DNA of 64,000 nt from Ralstonia sp. TCR112 (GTDB lineage: Bacteria; Pseudomonadota; Gammaproteobacteria; Burkholderiales; Burkholderiaceae), in assembly GCF_007997035.1 (NCBI RefSeq), contig NZ_VOSS01000075.1:51752-115751 (forward strand). Reading direction: 5' to 3'. This document shows, in pieces, positions 44,155-53,930 of the stretch (position 1 is the stretch's first letter; each line of letters opens with the position of its first letter). Both the position numbers and the translations under genes were made by a program. Under the pieces are notes generated by a model. The model was not told where the DNA came from. It saw nothing but the letters and a program-made list of their open reading frames with translations, and ran no database searches.

Positions 44155-44589
44155 ATGGCTACCATCCAGCGAACGCGCCGCGCCCGACGGGCCAAGGCTG
44201 ACATCAACGTCGTTCCGTACATCGACGTGATGCTGGTGCTGCTGGTCATCTTCATGGTGGCGGCACCCGTGGTGAACCCGGGCGTGGTCAATCTGCCCTC
44301 GGTGGCCAACGCCACGCCGCAGCAGACCCAGCCGCCCATCGTCGTGACCATCAAGGGCGACGGCACGATCCTTGCTCGCATCAAGACGGGTTCCGGCGCC
44401 ACCGAGCAGAAGCTTGCCAACAACAACGAGCTGCGCGCATTTGTGAAGCAGCGCACGGACGAAAACCCCGATCAGCCCGTCGTGATTGCCGCCGACAAGT
44501 CGGTGCAGTACGACCGCGTGCTGACCGTGATGAGCGTGCTCAAGGGCGATGGCGTGAAGCGCGTCGGCCTGATGGTGAAATCGTCATGA
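44155..44589 (+). CDS. tolR: Tol-Pal system protein TolR
   Basis: The 144-residue TolR/ExbD protein has one membrane span near residues 20-42 (INVVPYIDVMLVLLVIFMVAAP), with the conserved proton-relay Asp in YIDVML. The periplasmic domain follows (PIVVTIKGDG, QPVVIAADKSVQYDRVL). It works in the motor with TolQ and TolA. Gaps of 12 bases to tolQ and 37 bases to tolA support an operon. Confidence 0.96.
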   Translation: MATIQRTRRARRAKADINVVPYIDVMLVLLVIFMVAAPVVNPGVVNLPSVANATPQQTQPPIVVTIKGDGTILARIKTGSGATEQKLANNNELRAFVKQRTDENPDQPVVIAADKSVQYDRVLTVMSVLKGDGVKRVGLMVKSS

Positions 44590-44626
44590 GCACGTTGAAG
44601 AATCCGGGCGAGGCAACCTGAACGTC

Positions 44627-45655
44627 ATGGCTACGACGTCGTTGCACCGTTACGAGCCTGTTCGCGAGCGCGGCACGCTGCGCGCGTTCGGGTTGGCGGT
44701 CCTGACACATATTCTGCTGCTGGTTTTTCTGTACTTTGGCGTGCAGTGGCAGAGCAGCACCCCGCGCGGCGAAGAAGCCGAGCTGTGGGACGAGGCGGCG
44801 GTTCAGCAGGCCGTGCAGCAGGCCGCGCCGGTGCCGGACGTCAAGCCGGAACCGGTGATCAAGGCGCCGCCGGCCAAGGTGGAAGAGGAAGCCGATATCG
44901 CGCTGGAGCAGCAAAAGCGCAAGCGCGAACAGGAAGCTGCTGCTGCCCGTGAGGCCGAACTCGCCCGCCGCGCTGCTCAAGAACGCGCCGAAGCGCAGCG
45001 TCAAGCCCGTCTGAAGGAAGAGCAACAGGCGCGTCAGGCGGAACTCCAACGCAAGGCCTTGGCCGAACAGCAGGCCAAGGAAAGGGCCGCTGAGAAGGCT
45101 GCCGCAGACGCAGCGCAAGCCCGCAAGAATGCGCAACTGCAGGCCCAGGCCGAAGCCAAGGCCAAAGCGGAAGCTGATGCAAAGCAGAAGGAATTGAAGG
45201 CCAAGGCCGCTGCAGAAGCCAAAGCCAAGGCTGAAGCAGAGCGGAAGGCGAATGAATCGCGTGCCAATGCACAACGCCAGGCGCAGCTGGATCGGCTGCG
45301 CGCGATGGCCGGTGCGGGCGCGACGGGCACGGTGGCGGGCTCCGGCGGCGGTGTCGGCAATGCGCAGGGCACGGGCGGCACGGCGTCGGCCGGGTATGCC
45401 GAGCGTGTGCGGGCCAAGGTCAAGCCGAACATCCTGTTCGATCCTTCGGCTGTCAATGGCAATCCGTCGGCGGTCGTGTCGGTGCAGATGGCGCCGGACG
45501 GGTCGATCCTGTCCAAGCGCCTGACGAAATCGAGCGGCAACGGGGCCTATGACGAAGCCGTGATGCGTGCGGTCGAACGCTCCGATCCGCTGCCGCGCGA
45601 TACCAACGGCAAAGCGCCGTCGAGCGTCATCCTGACGTTCCGGCCGAAGGAATAA
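44627..45655 (+). CDS. tolA: Tol-Pal system protein TolA
   Basis: TolA transmits energy from TolQR to TolB/Pal across the periplasm. The 342-residue protein has an N-terminal anchor (about residues 20-41), a long Ala/Lys/Glu/Gln-rich coiled coil (about 85-225), a Gly-rich hinge and a C-terminal TonB-type domain (YAERVRAKVKPNILFD, then VVSVQMAPDGSILSKRLTKSSGN). Domain order and length are normal. The repetitive helix makes several long but meaningless open frames on the opposite strand. Confidence 0.95.
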   Translation: MATTSLHRYEPVRERGTLRAFGLAVLTHILLLVFLYFGVQWQSSTPRGEEAELWDEAAVQQAVQQAAPVPDVKPEPVIKAPPAKVEEEADIALEQQKRKREQEAAAAREAELARRAAQERAEAQRQARLKEEQQARQAELQRKALAEQQAKERAAEKAAADAAQARKNAQLQAQAEAKAKAEADAKQKELKAKAAAEAKAKAEAERKANESRANAQRQAQLDRLRAMAGAGATGTVAGSGGGVGNAQGTGGTASAGYAERVRAKVKPNILFDPSAVNGNPSAVVSVQMAPDGSILSKRLTKSSGNGAYDEAVMRAVERSDPLPRDTNGKAPSSVILTFRPKE

Positions 45656-45727
45656 CGGGTTGGCGCTCCTGAAGGGGGCGCCGGCCAGCGTACTCAGATT
45701 CCGGATTTGATAGCAGGGAAGATGAAC

Positions 45728-47026
45728 ATGATGCGAACGATGTGGATCCCGATGTTTCGACGCGCGGCGCAGGCGCTGCTGCTGACTGCGGCAAGCGTCG
45801 GCGTGGCCCATGCCCAGCTCAACGTGGAGATCTCGGGCGTCGGCGCCAGCCAGTACCCGATCGCGATCGCCAACTTCCAGGGCGAGGCACAGGCTCCGCA
45901 AAACCTCTCGGCGATCGTGCGGGCGGACCTGGCGCGCAGCGGCCGCTTCTCGAACGTCGATGTGGCCGGGGCGGTCGTGCCGGAAAGCCCGGCGCCTGAC
46001 CTGGGCGCCTGGAAGTCCAAGGGCGCAGCTGCCTTCGTGGGCGGCACCGTGACCCGCAACGGCGACCGCTATGAAATCCGCTTCCGTTTGTACGACACTG
46101 CGAAGGGCGAAAGCCTGGGCGGCCTGTCGCTCACGCGGGGCCCCGGCCAATTGCGTTTGGCCGCACACGAAATTGCCGACTACATCTATCAGAAGCTGAT
46201 TGGCGAGCGCGGTATTTTTGCGACGCGCCTGTCGTACGTGTCCAAGGTCGGCCGCCGGTTCCAGCTGCAGATTTCCGATTCGGACGGCGCCAACCCGCAG
46301 ATCGCTTTGACGAGCAACGAACCGATCATCTCGCCGTCGTGGTCGCCGGACGGCACCAAGGTCGCGTATGTGTCGTTCGAGAGCAAGAAGCCGGTGGTGT
46401 ATGTGCATGACCTGGTGGCAGGCCGCCGCACGGTCATCTCGAACCAGAAGGGCAACAACTCGGCGCCGGCCTGGTCGCCGGATGGTCGTCACGTGGCGGT
46501 GTCGCTCTCGCGCGATGGCAATACGCAGGTCTACCTGGTCAACGCCGATGGCTCGGGCCTGCGCCGCCTGAGCCGCAGCAGCGCGATCGATACCGAGCCG
46601 TCGTTCTCGCCGGATGGCCGCTACATCTACTTCACCAGCGACCGTGGTGGTGCCCCGCAGATCTATCGCATGTCGGTCGACGGAGAAGAATCGGGCGGTG
46701 CGCAACGCGTGACGTTCAAGGGCAGCTACAACACGAGCCCGCGTGTGTCGCCGGACGGCAAGCTGTTGGCTTACATCTCGCGCGTGGGTGGTGCGTTCCG
46801 CCTGTACACGCAGGACTTGTCCAATGGCGATGTGAACGCGCTGACGGATACCTCGAACGATGAATCGCCGAGCTTTGCGGCCAACGGCAAGTTCATCCTG
46901 TATTCCACGCGCGTGGGCGGCAAATCGGTGTTGGCCGCGGTGTCGACCGATGGCCGTACGCGTCAGGTTCTTTCCCTCCAGGCCGGCGAGGTTCGTGAGC
47001 CGGCGTGGGGTCCTTTCATGCAATAA
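45728..47026 (+). CDS. tolB: Tol-Pal system beta-propeller protein TolB
   Basis: TolB is the periplasmic partner of Pal and TolA. The 432-residue precursor has a signal peptide ending [14 protein letters not shown], an N-terminal anticodon-binding-like domain (to about residue 170) and a six-bladed propeller with WD40-like repeats such as [30 protein letters not shown] and [18 protein letters not shown]. Starts at 45722, 45728 and 45731 are all in frame; AGGGA at 45715-45719 is best spaced (eight bases) for 45728. The 72-base gap after tolA holds a GGCGC-rich hairpin. Confidence 0.95.
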   Translation: MMRTMWIPMFRRAAQALLLTAASVGVAHAQLNVEISGVGASQYPIAIANFQGEAQAPQNLSAIVRADLARSGRFSNVDVAGAVVPESPAPDLGAWKSKGAAAFVGGTVTRNGDRYEIRFRLYDTAKGESLGGLSLTRGPGQLRLAAHEIADYIYQKLIGERGIFATRLSYVSKVGRRFQLQISDSDGANPQIALTSNEPIISPSWSPDGTKVAYVSFESKKPVVYVHDLVAGRRTVISNQKGNNSAPAWSPDGRHVAVSLSRDGNTQVYLVNADGSGLRRLSRSSAIDTEPSFSPDGRYIYFTSDRGGAPQIYRMSVDGEESGGAQRVTFKGSYNTSPRVSPDGKLLAYISRVGGAFRLYTQDLSNGDVNALTDTSNDESPSFAANGKFILYSTRVGGKSVLAAVSTDGRTRQVLSLQAGEVREPAWGPFMQ

Positions 47027-47055
47027 CGAAGCTGTTCCACTAGGAGAAATCGGAC

Positions 47056-47577
47056 ATGTCGAAGTCCCAAACCATGATCAAACTTGCAGCCATTGCCGCG
47101 CTGCTGGCCCTGGGCGCTTGCAGCTCGGGCGTGAAGCTCGATGACACCGCCAAGAACGGTACGGGCGGCGCTGCCGGTACGGGCGCCGATGCCCGCACGG
47201 TCACCCCGGTGGACGTGGGCCGTGACGAACTGACCGACCCGAACAGCCCGCTGGCCAAGCGCAGCATTTACTTCGATTTCGACAGCTACTCGGTCAAGCC
47301 GGAGTACCAAGGTCTGCTGGGTCAGCACTCGCGCTACCTGCAATCGCACAACCAGCGCAAGGTCCTGATCCAAGGCAACACCGACGAGCGCGGCACGAGC
47401 GAATACAACCTGGCACTGGGCCAGAAGCGTGCCGAGGCCGTGCGTCGCGCCCTGTCGTCGATGGGCGTGCCTGACAGCCAGATGGAAGCCGTGAGCCTGG
47501 GTAAGGAAAAGCCGCAAGCGACCGGCCACGACGAAGATTCGTGGGCACAGAACCGCCGCGCCGACATCGTCTATTGA
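47056..47577 (+). CDS. pal: Peptidoglycan-associated lipoprotein Pal
   Basis: Pal anchors the outer membrane to peptidoglycan and binds TolB. The 173-residue precursor has a lipoprotein signal ending LLALGACSSG, with Cys22 as the lipidation site, and a C-terminal OmpA-like domain. That domain includes SIYFDFDSYSVKPEY, ILIQGNTDERGTSEYN-type sequence with the diaminopimelate-binding Asp/Arg residues, and ALGQKRAEAVRRAL. The ribosome-binding site AGGAGAA lies before the ATG. Confidence 0.97.
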   Translation: MSKSQTMIKLAAIAALLALGACSSGVKLDDTAKNGTGGAAGTGADARTVTPVDVGRDELTDPNSPLAKRSIYFDFDSYSVKPEYQGLLGQHSRYLQSHNQRKVLIQGNTDERGTSEYNLALGQKRAEAVRRALSSMGVPDSQMEAVSLGKEKPQATGHDEDSWAQNRRADIVY

Positions 47578-47645
47578 TCGGTACGGTTTGAAGTGGAACG
47601 CGCCGGCTGCGAGGTTGCGGCCGGCGTTCTTACGTTGGCAATCAC

Positions 47646-48431
47646 ATGAATACGATGATGAAACAGCGCGCTTATGGGGCCACGCGTCGGGCCATCCTGA
47701 TGGCGACGCTCGTCGCGGGTGGCGCCCTCACCATGGCCGGCCCGGCGGCAGCGGGGGTGTTTGACGACGATGAGGCGCGCCGCGCCATCATCGACATGCG
47801 CGACAAGTTCAACAACTTCCAGTCGACGGCGGCCCAGCGCATCGATCAGAACAGCAAGAACCTGATCGACGCGCAAAACCAGATCGAGACACTCAAATCC
47901 GAAGTGGCGCGCCTGCGGGGGCAGAACGAAGTCCTGCAGAACAGCGTCGATACGCTGACCAAGCAGCAGAAGGATTACTACGCCGACCTCGATGCGCGCC
48001 TGAAGAAGTTCGAGCCCCAGCAAGCGACGGTGGACGGCCGCGAAGGCATGGTCCAGCCGAACGAGAAGCCGGAATACGACGCTGCGCTCAAGGCATTCCA
48101 GGGTGGCGACTTCAAGGGTGCGGGCAATCAGTTCTCGGCGTTCGTGAAGAAGTATCCGCAAAGCCCGTATCTGCCGCTGGCGCAGTTCTGGCTGGGGAAT
48201 GCGCTTTATGCGCAACGTGACTACAAGGGCTCGAGCTACGTGCTGGAGAACATGGCGCGCAGCAATCCGCAGCATCCGAAGGCGCCTGATGCGCTGCTGC
48301 AGGTGGCGACCAACCAGGGCGAGTCGGGCCAGAAGGCGGCTGCGCGCAAGACGCTGGAATCTGTGGTCTCGCAGTATCCCGGTACCGAGCAGGCCAAGAC
48401 CGCCCAAAGCCGGCTGAAGACGATGCGCTGA
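47646..48431 (+). CDS. cpoB: Cell division coordinator CpoB (YbgF)
   Basis: CpoB links Tol-Pal constriction to PBP1B activity during division. The 261-residue precursor has an N-terminal signal (MATLVAGGALTMAGPAAAG), a coiled-coil trimerisation region (about residues 60-115, NQIETLKSEVARLRGQNEVLQNS) and a C-terminal TPR domain with YDAALKAFQGGDFKGAGNQF, LPLAQFWLGNALYAQRDYKGS and APDALLQVATNQGE. It is last in the tol operon and is followed by a terminator. Confidence 0.94.
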   Translation: MNTMMKQRAYGATRRAILMATLVAGGALTMAGPAAAGVFDDDEARRAIIDMRDKFNNFQSTAAQRIDQNSKNLIDAQNQIETLKSEVARLRGQNEVLQNSVDTLTKQQKDYYADLDARLKKFEPQQATVDGREGMVQPNEKPEYDAALKAFQGGDFKGAGNQFSAFVKKYPQSPYLPLAQFWLGNALYAQRDYKGSSYVLENMARSNPQHPKAPDALLQVATNQGESGQKAAARKTLESVVSQYPGTEQAKTAQSRLKTMR

Positions 48432-48458
48432 TCGGCAGGCCGCTCGGCATGTGAACAG

Positions 48459-48493
48459 ACGCCCGCCCGTGGCTTCACCGGCGGGCGTTTTTC
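48459..48493 (+). terminator. Intrinsic terminator of the tol-pal operon
   Basis: ACGCCCGCC at 48459-48467 pairs with GGCGGGCGT at 48480-48488, followed by TTTT. It ends the ybgC-tolQRAB-pal-cpoB transcript. Confidence 0.88.
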
Positions 48494-48593
48494 ATGGGGC
48501 GTCAAATGGTGTCCATATGCGGCAGCGGGGGCGCGCAGGGCGGTGGCACGCTAAAATGCGGGCCTTCCCGAATCGCTTTGCAAGGCTTCGCCC

Positions 48594-49268
48594 ATGAAAA
48601 AACGCGCCATCGTCCTGCTCTCCGGCGGGTTGGACTCTGCCACCGTGCTCGCCATGGCCAATGCCGATGGCTTTGAGACTTACGCGCTGTCGATGCGCTA
48701 CGGCCAGCGGCACTCGTCCGAGCTAGAGGCGGCGAAGAAAGTAGCGGCGGCGCTCGGCGCTGTGCGCCATGAAATCGTCGATCTGGACCTGCGCAAGTTC
48801 GGTGGTTCCGCGCTGACGGACGACGCGCTCGACGTGCCGACCGACGGTGCGCAATCGGGCATCCCGATCACGTATGTGCCGGCGCGCAACACCATCATGC
48901 TGTCACTGGCGCTCGGCTGGGCCGAGGCGGTCGGCGCACGTGACCTGTTCTTTGGCGCGAATGCCGTGGACTACTCCGGCTATCCGGATTGCCGCCCCGA
49001 ATACGTTGCCGCGTACGAAACACTCGCCAACCTGGCGACGAAGGCCGGCGTGGAAGGCGAGCGCATCCGTGTGAACGCACCCATCATCGACATGACCAAG
49101 GCGGAGATCATCCAGGCCGGCGTGCAGCTGGGCGTGGACTACGGCCTGACTGTGTCCTGCTACAAGGCCGACGACGCCGGCCGCGCTTGCGGCGTGTGCG
49201 ATTCGTGCCGCATCCGCAAGGCCGGGTTTGAAGCTGCCGGCGTGCCTGACCCCACCCGCTACGCCTGA
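48594..49268 (+). CDS. queC: 7-cyano-7-deazaguanine synthase
   Basis: QueC makes preQ0 from 7-carboxy-7-deazaguanine with ATP and ammonia, in queuosine tRNA modification. The 224-residue protein has the PP-loop [15 protein letters not shown] (residues 6-20), [19 protein letters not shown] and the zinc-binding motif [18 protein letters not shown] near the C-terminus. The 100 bases upstream show no recognisable preQ1 riboswitch. No other que gene is adjacent. Confidence 0.96.
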   Translation: MKKRAIVLLSGGLDSATVLAMANADGFETYALSMRYGQRHSSELEAAKKVAAALGAVRHEIVDLDLRKFGGSALTDDALDVPTDGAQSGIPITYVPARNTIMLSLALGWAEAVGARDLFFGANAVDYSGYPDCRPEYVAAYETLANLATKAGVEGERIRVNAPIIDMTKAEIIQAGVQLGVDYGLTVSCYKADDAGRACGVCDSCRIRKAGFEAAGVPDPTRYA

Positions 49269-49274
49269 CGCACC

Positions 49275-50390
49275 ATGCCCGAGATCGATCTCAACACGTT
49301 GTCCCACACGGTGCTGTGGGGCACGTTTGCGCTGACGTTCGTGTTTGGCGCGATCCTTCAGCGCACGCACTTCTGCACGATGGGCGCGGTGTCCGACGTC
49401 ATCAACATCGGCGACTGGAACCGGCTGCGCATGTGGGCGCTGGCCATCGGCGTGGCCATGATCGGCACGGGGTGCCTGAGCTGGCTTGGCCTGATCGATA
49501 CAAGCAAAACGATCTACACGGCCAGCAAGCTGCTGTGGCTGTCGTCGCTCGTGGGCGGGCTGCTGTTCGGATTCGGCATGGTGCTGGGCTCGGGATGCGG
49601 CAGCAAGACGCTGGTGCGTATCGGCGGCGGCAACCTCAAGTCGGTGGTGGTGTTCGTGTTCCTGGGGCTCGCGGCGTACATGACCCTCAAGGGCGTGTTT
49701 GGCGTGGTGCGTGTGGCAACCGTGGACAGCGTAGCCGTTGCGCTGCCGACGTCGCAGGACTTGCCGAGTGTGCTGGGCCACGCGTTCTCCGCCGATGTGC
49801 GCATGCTGCGCCTGGTGCTGGCGCTGGTGGTCGGCGGGGCGCTGTCGCTATGGGCGCTGCTGGGGCGCGATTTCCGCACGGGTGACAACCTGCTGGGCGG
49901 CATCGGCGTTGGCCTCGTCATCGTCGGCATGTGGTATGTCTCGGGGCATCTCGGCTATGTGCAGGAAGATCCGAACACGCTGCAGGAAGCGTTCGTGGCG
50001 ACCAACAGCGGCCGCATGGAAGCGCTGAGCTTCGTGGCGCCGGTGTCGTACACGCTGGAGTGGCTGATGTTCTTCAGCGATACATCGAAGGTGCTGACGG
50101 TCGGTATCGTCAGCGTGCTGGGCGTGATTGCAGGCTCGGCGGCGGTGGCGCTGGTCACGCGCACGTTCCGCTGGGAAGGCTTTGCGAATGCCGAGGACAC
50201 GGGCAACCACATCATCGGCGGCATCCTCATGGGCATCGGCGGCGTCACGGCGCTGGGTTGCACGATCGGGCAAGGGCTGTCTGGCGTATCGACGTTGGCG
50301 ATCGGCTCGTTCATCGCGCTGGCCGGTATCGTGATCGGCGCGGTCCTGGCGTTTCGCTACCAGATGTGGCGGATGGAGCGGCTTGTCTGA
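49275..50390 (+). CDS. YeeE/YedE family membrane transporter
   Basis: A 371-residue polytopic inner-membrane protein of the YeeE/YedE (DUF395) family, some members of which import thiosulfate. Family features include RTHFCTMGAVSDVINIGDWNRLR in the first repeat, GFGMVLGSGCGSKTLVRIGGGNLKS, and GGILMGIGGVTALGCTIGQGLSG in the second repeat, each with conserved Cys residues that line the substrate path. About nine to ten hydrophobic spans are visible. It starts six bases after queC. No TusA partner is adjacent. Confidence 0.9.
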   Translation: MPEIDLNTLSHTVLWGTFALTFVFGAILQRTHFCTMGAVSDVINIGDWNRLRMWALAIGVAMIGTGCLSWLGLIDTSKTIYTASKLLWLSSLVGGLLFGFGMVLGSGCGSKTLVRIGGGNLKSVVVFVFLGLAAYMTLKGVFGVVRVATVDSVAVALPTSQDLPSVLGHAFSADVRMLRLVLALVVGGALSLWALLGRDFRTGDNLLGGIGVGLVIVGMWYVSGHLGYVQEDPNTLQEAFVATNSGRMEALSFVAPVSYTLEWLMFFSDTSKVLTVGIVSVLGVIAGSAAVALVTRTFRWEGFANAEDTGNHIIGGILMGIGGVTALGCTIGQGLSGVSTLAIGSFIALAGIVIGAVLAFRYQMWRMERLV

Positions 50391-50401
50391 CCTGAGGGGC
50401 G

Positions 50402-50431
50402 TTGACAGAATCGCGGGTATCTCCCTATAAT
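50402..50431 (+). promoter_or_regulatory. Consensus sigma-70 promoter of tRNA-Lys
   Basis: TTGACA, an 18-base spacer, then TATAAT. Both hexamers are perfect consensus. The -10 box ends 11 bases before the tRNA 5' end. Confidence 0.9.
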
Positions 50432-50442
50432 CGCGGTCTTTG

Positions 50443-50518
50443 GGGTCTTTAGCTCAGTCGGTAGAGCAGTAGACTTTTAATCTATTGGTCGCGGGTTCGA
50501 ATCCCGCAGGACCCACCA
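50443..50518 (+). tRNA. tRNA-Lys (TTT anticodon)
   Basis: A 76-base tRNA with CCA encoded. The acceptor GGGTCTT pairs with AGGACCC, and the D-arm is GCTC-AGTCGGTA-GAGC. The anticodon stem-loop GTAGA-CTTTTAA-TCTAT gives anticodon TTT, and the T-arm is GCGGG-TTCGAAT-CCCGC. It has its own promoter and terminator. Confidence 0.97.
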
Positions 50519-50526
50519 AAATTCGA

Positions 50527-50555
50527 AGGGCTGACAGGCGACTGTCGGCCCTTTT
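50527..50555 (+). terminator. Intrinsic terminator of tRNA-Lys
   Basis: AGGGC-t-GACAG, loop GCGA, CTGTC-g-GCCCT, then TTTTT. It lies nine bases after the tRNA 3' end. Confidence 0.88.
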
Positions 50556-50764
50556 TGTTTGGGCTTGGCCGTGCGCGCGCACGATCGCCATCTTCCTCGG
50601 CTCTGGGTGGCCGAGCTTCCACTTCCACAGCTCTGCTGTGCCTTCCCGAGGGCGCCATCGCCCCGCCACCGCGGATCAAATGGCTGGCGGGTCGCATTCT
50701 CCGGCCGCCGCTAGGGATTTCCTCTATAGCGTTCATCATCCGCAGACACCACCATATCTTCCAT

Positions 50765-50778
50765 TGGAACCGGTTCCA
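50765..50778. promoter_or_regulatory. PtxS-type operator of the kgu operon
   Basis: TGGAACCGGTTCCA is a perfect 14-base palindrome centred on CG, 19 bases before the kguE start. The Pseudomonas PtxS operator is TGAAACCGGTTTCA, so 12 of 14 positions match, including the AACCGGTT core. A LacI-family regulator of this type is encoded at the end of the same gene run. Confidence 0.8.
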
Positions 50779-50797
50779 TACGGAGAAAAACGCACAA

Positions 50798-51568
50798 ATG
50801 ACAGATATCGTGATCGTGGCGAGCGCGTTCGGCGCCGCGCAGGTGCTTGAGCAGGGGCATCACGCCTATGTTCCCCTCGCTGCGTCGGTCGGCGCTGCCG
50901 GCTTCGAGGTGCGGCGTGAATTGTTGCCCGCTGGGCTGGACGGCACGGTATCGGCAGATGTCTTGGCTGCCCTGGGTCGCCTGGTGGCCGCATACGGCTT
51001 GTGGGCGGTCTACTCGACGCCGGCCACGCTGTACTCCCACGACGGCACGTTGGACGCGGTCGCCATTCGCGGCGCGCTGGCCGAAGCGCAAACCTTGGGC
51101 GCGCGCATCGTGAAGTTCCAGCTCGGCGGGTTTGCCGACGATGCGTCGCCGGAGGCGCTGGCTCAACTGTTGCAAGGCTGGCGCGCACGGGTGCTTGTTG
51201 AGAACGGTCAGCAGGCGGTGGGCGGGTCGCTGTCGCAGTTCCGAGGCTTATTCGCCGCATTGGAAGAGGCTGGCGCGGCCGACATGCTCGGCATGACGTT
51301 CGACGTTGGCAACTGGGAGTGGGCTGGCGAAACGCCGCTCGCATGCGCGCAGGCGTTGGCGCCGTACGTCGAATACATCCATTGCAAGAGTGTCGCGGGA
51401 GAGGGCGCGCGTCGCTTTGCCGTGGCGCCTGCGGGCAACGATGCGCGATTCGCCGCGGTACTGGCCGCGCTGCCCAGTGATGTTCCGCGCGGCATCGAAT
51501 TTCCGTTCAACGCGGTCGATCCCGCCGCGGACGCCCATCAACATGTCATGTGGCTCAAGGCCGCCTGA
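50798..51568 (+). CDS. kguE: KguE-like TIM-barrel sugar isomerase/epimerase
   Basis: A 256-residue protein of the xylose isomerase-like TIM-barrel superfamily, placed as kguE in the 2-ketogluconate operon. Barrel strands and metal-ligand regions are visible: GLWAVYSTPATLYSH, ARIVKFQLGGFAD, VLVENGQQAVGGSL, MLGMTFDVGNWEWAG and YIHCKSVAG, then RGIEFPFNAVDP. The exact reaction of KguE is not established. The ATG at 50798 follows CGGAGAAAAA and the PtxS-type operator, which supports this start and makes it the first gene of the operon. Confidence 0.85.
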   Translation: MTDIVIVASAFGAAQVLEQGHHAYVPLAASVGAAGFEVRRELLPAGLDGTVSADVLAALGRLVAAYGLWAVYSTPATLYSHDGTLDAVAIRGALAEAQTLGARIVKFQLGGFADDASPEALAQLLQGWRARVLVENGQQAVGGSLSQFRGLFAALEEAGAADMLGMTFDVGNWEWAGETPLACAQALAPYVEYIHCKSVAGEGARRFAVAPAGNDARFAAVLAALPSDVPRGIEFPFNAVDPAADAHQHVMWLKAA

Positions 51569-51597
51569 CGGTGACTCGACATCAAAGGAGCTTACGC

Positions 51598-52587
51598 ATG
51601 TCGCATACGTTGGATGTCATCACCTACGGCGAAGCCATGGCGATGTTCGTGGCGACGGCGCCCGGGCCGCTCGCGCAGGCCACGCAGTTCACCAAGCGGA
51701 TCGCCGGTGCCGATCTGAACGTCGCTGTCGGCTTGAGCCGCCTCGGTTTTCGCGTCGGCTATATGAGCCGGGTGGGGCAGGATTCGTTTGGCGAATATGT
51801 GCTGGAAACGCTGGCACGCGAAGGGATCGACGCCTCGTGTGTAGCGGTGGATCCGCAATATCCGACGGGCTTCCAGCTGAAGTCGCGCGCCGACGATGGC
51901 AGTGACCCGCGTGTCGAGTACTTTCGCAAAGGTTCGGCTGCCAGCCGCCTCTCCCGCGCCGACTATGTCGCCGACTACGTGCTCAGCGCGCGCCATCTGC
52001 ATCTGACGGGCGTGGCCCCCGCAATTTCTGCATCGTCGTGCGAGCTTGCATTTCACCTTGCGAGGGAAATGCGTGCGGCCGGTGGCTCGATTTCCTTTGA
52101 CCCGAACCTGCGCCCAACGCTATGGCCGTCCGCGGCGGAGATGGCGAGCACGCTGAATGCTCTGGCGTCGCTTTCCGATTGGGTGCTGCCCGGTTTGGCT
52201 GAGGGGCAGCAACTGACCGGCTATGACACTCCGGCTGACATCGCGCGTTTCTATCTGGACCGAGGGGCGCGCGGCGTTGCCATCAAGTTGGGCGCTGCCG
52301 GCGCCTACTACCAAACCGCTGATGGCGCGGAAGGTGTTGCCGACGGCGTGCGTGTGGAGCGCGTTGTCGACACAGTCGGCGCGGGCGACGGCTTTGCGGT
52401 GGGCGTAGTCAGCGCGCTGCTTGAAGGGTTGTCTGCCGAGCAGGCCGTTGCGCGCGGCAACCGGATTGGCGCGCTGGCGATCCAGGTGATCGGCGATTCC
52501 GAAGGCCTGCCGACGCGCGCTGCGCTCGAGGTACTCGAACAAACGGCCCGCCTGGGGTGCGAGCCGGAATCCATTCCCAGCGTCTAA
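51598..52587 (+). CDS. kguK: 2-ketogluconate kinase (PfkB family)
   Basis: A 329-residue PfkB/ribokinase-family sugar kinase, assigned as KguK, which phosphorylates 2-ketogluconate to 2-keto-6-phosphogluconate. Family features are the N-terminal YGEAMAMFVA, the GADLNVAVGLSRLGF substrate region, and the C-terminal signature DTVGAGDGFAVGVVSALLEG with the catalytic Asp in GAGD. KdgK is an alternative by sequence alone, but the neighbours kguE, kguT and kguD favour KguK. The ATG at 51598 has AAAGGAG eight bases upstream. Confidence 0.88.
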   Translation: MSHTLDVITYGEAMAMFVATAPGPLAQATQFTKRIAGADLNVAVGLSRLGFRVGYMSRVGQDSFGEYVLETLAREGIDASCVAVDPQYPTGFQLKSRADDGSDPRVEYFRKGSAASRLSRADYVADYVLSARHLHLTGVAPAISASSCELAFHLAREMRAAGGSISFDPNLRPTLWPSAAEMASTLNALASLSDWVLPGLAEGQQLTGYDTPADIARFYLDRGARGVAIKLGAAGAYYQTADGAEGVADGVRVERVVDTVGAGDGFAVGVVSALLEGLSAEQAVARGNRIGALAIQVIGDSEGLPTRAALEVLEQTARLGCEPESIPSV

Positions 52588-52645
52588 CGCAGCGTTTCGA
52601 CTGCAGCCCTCGCGGGCAACGCACACCATCAAAGGAGACACGAAC

Positions 52646-53926
52646 ATGGCAACGCAACTTGCTGCGCGGCGCTGGTGGATGATCATGCCGATCGTCTTTA
52701 TCACCTACAGCCTTGCCTACCTCGACCGCGCGAACTATGGTTTTGCGGCGGCGGCCGGCATCAATCACGATCTGGGGATCAGCCAGGGGCTGTCGTCGTT
52801 GATCGGCGCGCTGTTCTTCCTCGGCTATTTCTTCTTCCAGATTCCGGGCGCCATCTATGCCGAGCGCCGGAGCGTGAAGAAGCTGGTGTTCATCAGCCTC
52901 GTGCTATGGGGCTTGTGCGCCGCGCTCACGGGTGTCGTCAGTGACATCCCCTCGCTGCTGGCGATCCGGTTTGTGCTGGGCGTGGTTGAGGCGGCCGTCA
53001 TGCCCGCGATGCTCATCTACATCAGCAACTGGTTTACCAAGCAGGAGCGTTCGCGCGCGAATACGTTTCTGATTCTCGGCAATCCCGTGACGGTGCTGTG
53101 GATGTCGGTGGTGTCGGGCTACCTCGTGCGCGAGTTTGGCTGGCGCCATATGTTCATCGCGGAGGGCGTGCCCGCCATCATCTGGGCCGTGTGCTGGTGG
53201 TGTCTGGTGCAGGACAAGCCCGCGCAAGCGCCTTGGCTGAGCTCCCAGGAAAAACGCGATCTGGAACAAGCGTTGGCCGCGGAGCAGGCCGCCATCAAGC
53301 CGATGCGCAACTATGGCGAGGCCTTCCGCTCGCCGGTCGTCATCAAGCTGTGCGCGCAGTACTTCTGCTGGAGCATCGGCGTCTATGGCTTCGTGCTGTG
53401 GCTGCCATCCATCGTGAAGAACGGCTCATCGCTCGGCATGGTCGAGACGGGCTGGCTGTCGGCGCTGCCGTATCTGGCGGCCACCATCGCGATGCTCGCC
53501 GCGTCGTGGGCGTCGGACAAGGTGGGGTCGCGGCGCGGTTTCGTCTGGCCGTTTCTGCTGGTGGGTGCTGCGGCGTTTGCTGCATCGTATGGACTCGGGT
53601 CAACGCACTTCTGGATGTCGTACGCGCTGCTCGTCATTGCCGGCGCGGCGATGTATGCGCCGTATGGTCCGTTCTTCGCGATCGTGCCGGAGCTGTTGCC
53701 GAAGAACGTCGCGGGCGGCGCGATGGCGCTGATCAACAGCATGGGTGCACTCGGCTCGTTTGTCGGCTCGTACTTCGTTGGCTATCTGAACGGTGCCACG
53801 GGCTCGCCGCTGGCGTCGTACGCTTTCATGAGCGCTGCGCTCCTGGCAGCCGTGGTTCTCACGCTTTGCGTCAAGCCGCAACCGCGTGACGCTTACCCGC
53901 TTGCCAACCCTGTCCCAGGAAAATGA
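52646..53926 (+). CDS. kguT: 2-ketogluconate MFS transporter (anion:cation symporter family)
   Basis: A 426-residue major facilitator with 12 hydrophobic spans, of the D-galactonate/tartrate-like symporter type. Signatures are [21 protein letters not shown] after the first helix, [16 protein letters not shown] (the loop 2-3 motif) and [23 protein letters not shown]. It should import 2-ketogluconate across the inner membrane. AAAGGAG precedes the ATG. It lies between kguK and kguD, matching the Pseudomonas kguEKTD order. Confidence 0.88.
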   Translation: MATQLAARRWWMIMPIVFITYSLAYLDRANYGFAAAAGINHDLGISQGLSSLIGALFFLGYFFFQIPGAIYAERRSVKKLVFISLVLWGLCAALTGVVSDIPSLLAIRFVLGVVEAAVMPAMLIYISNWFTKQERSRANTFLILGNPVTVLWMSVVSGYLVREFGWRHMFIAEGVPAIIWAVCWWCLVQDKPAQAPWLSSQEKRDLEQALAAEQAAIKPMRNYGEAFRSPVVIKLCAQYFCWSIGVYGFVLWLPSIVKNGSSLGMVETGWLSALPYLAATIAMLAASWASDKVGSRRGFVWPFLLVGAAAFAASYGLGSTHFWMSYALLVIAGAAMYAPYGPFFAIVPELLPKNVAGGAMALINSMGALGSFVGSYFVGYLNGATGSPLASYAFMSAALLAAVVLTLCVKPQPRDAYPLANPVPGK

Positions 53927-53930
53927 ACTG

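Noticed and set aside
44540..47023. Very long minus-strand open frame (827 codons) opposite tolA and tolB
   Set aside because: It is Arg/His/Ala-rich with no family motifs and lies opposite well-supported Tol genes. It results from high GC at third positions and the repetitive TolA helix.
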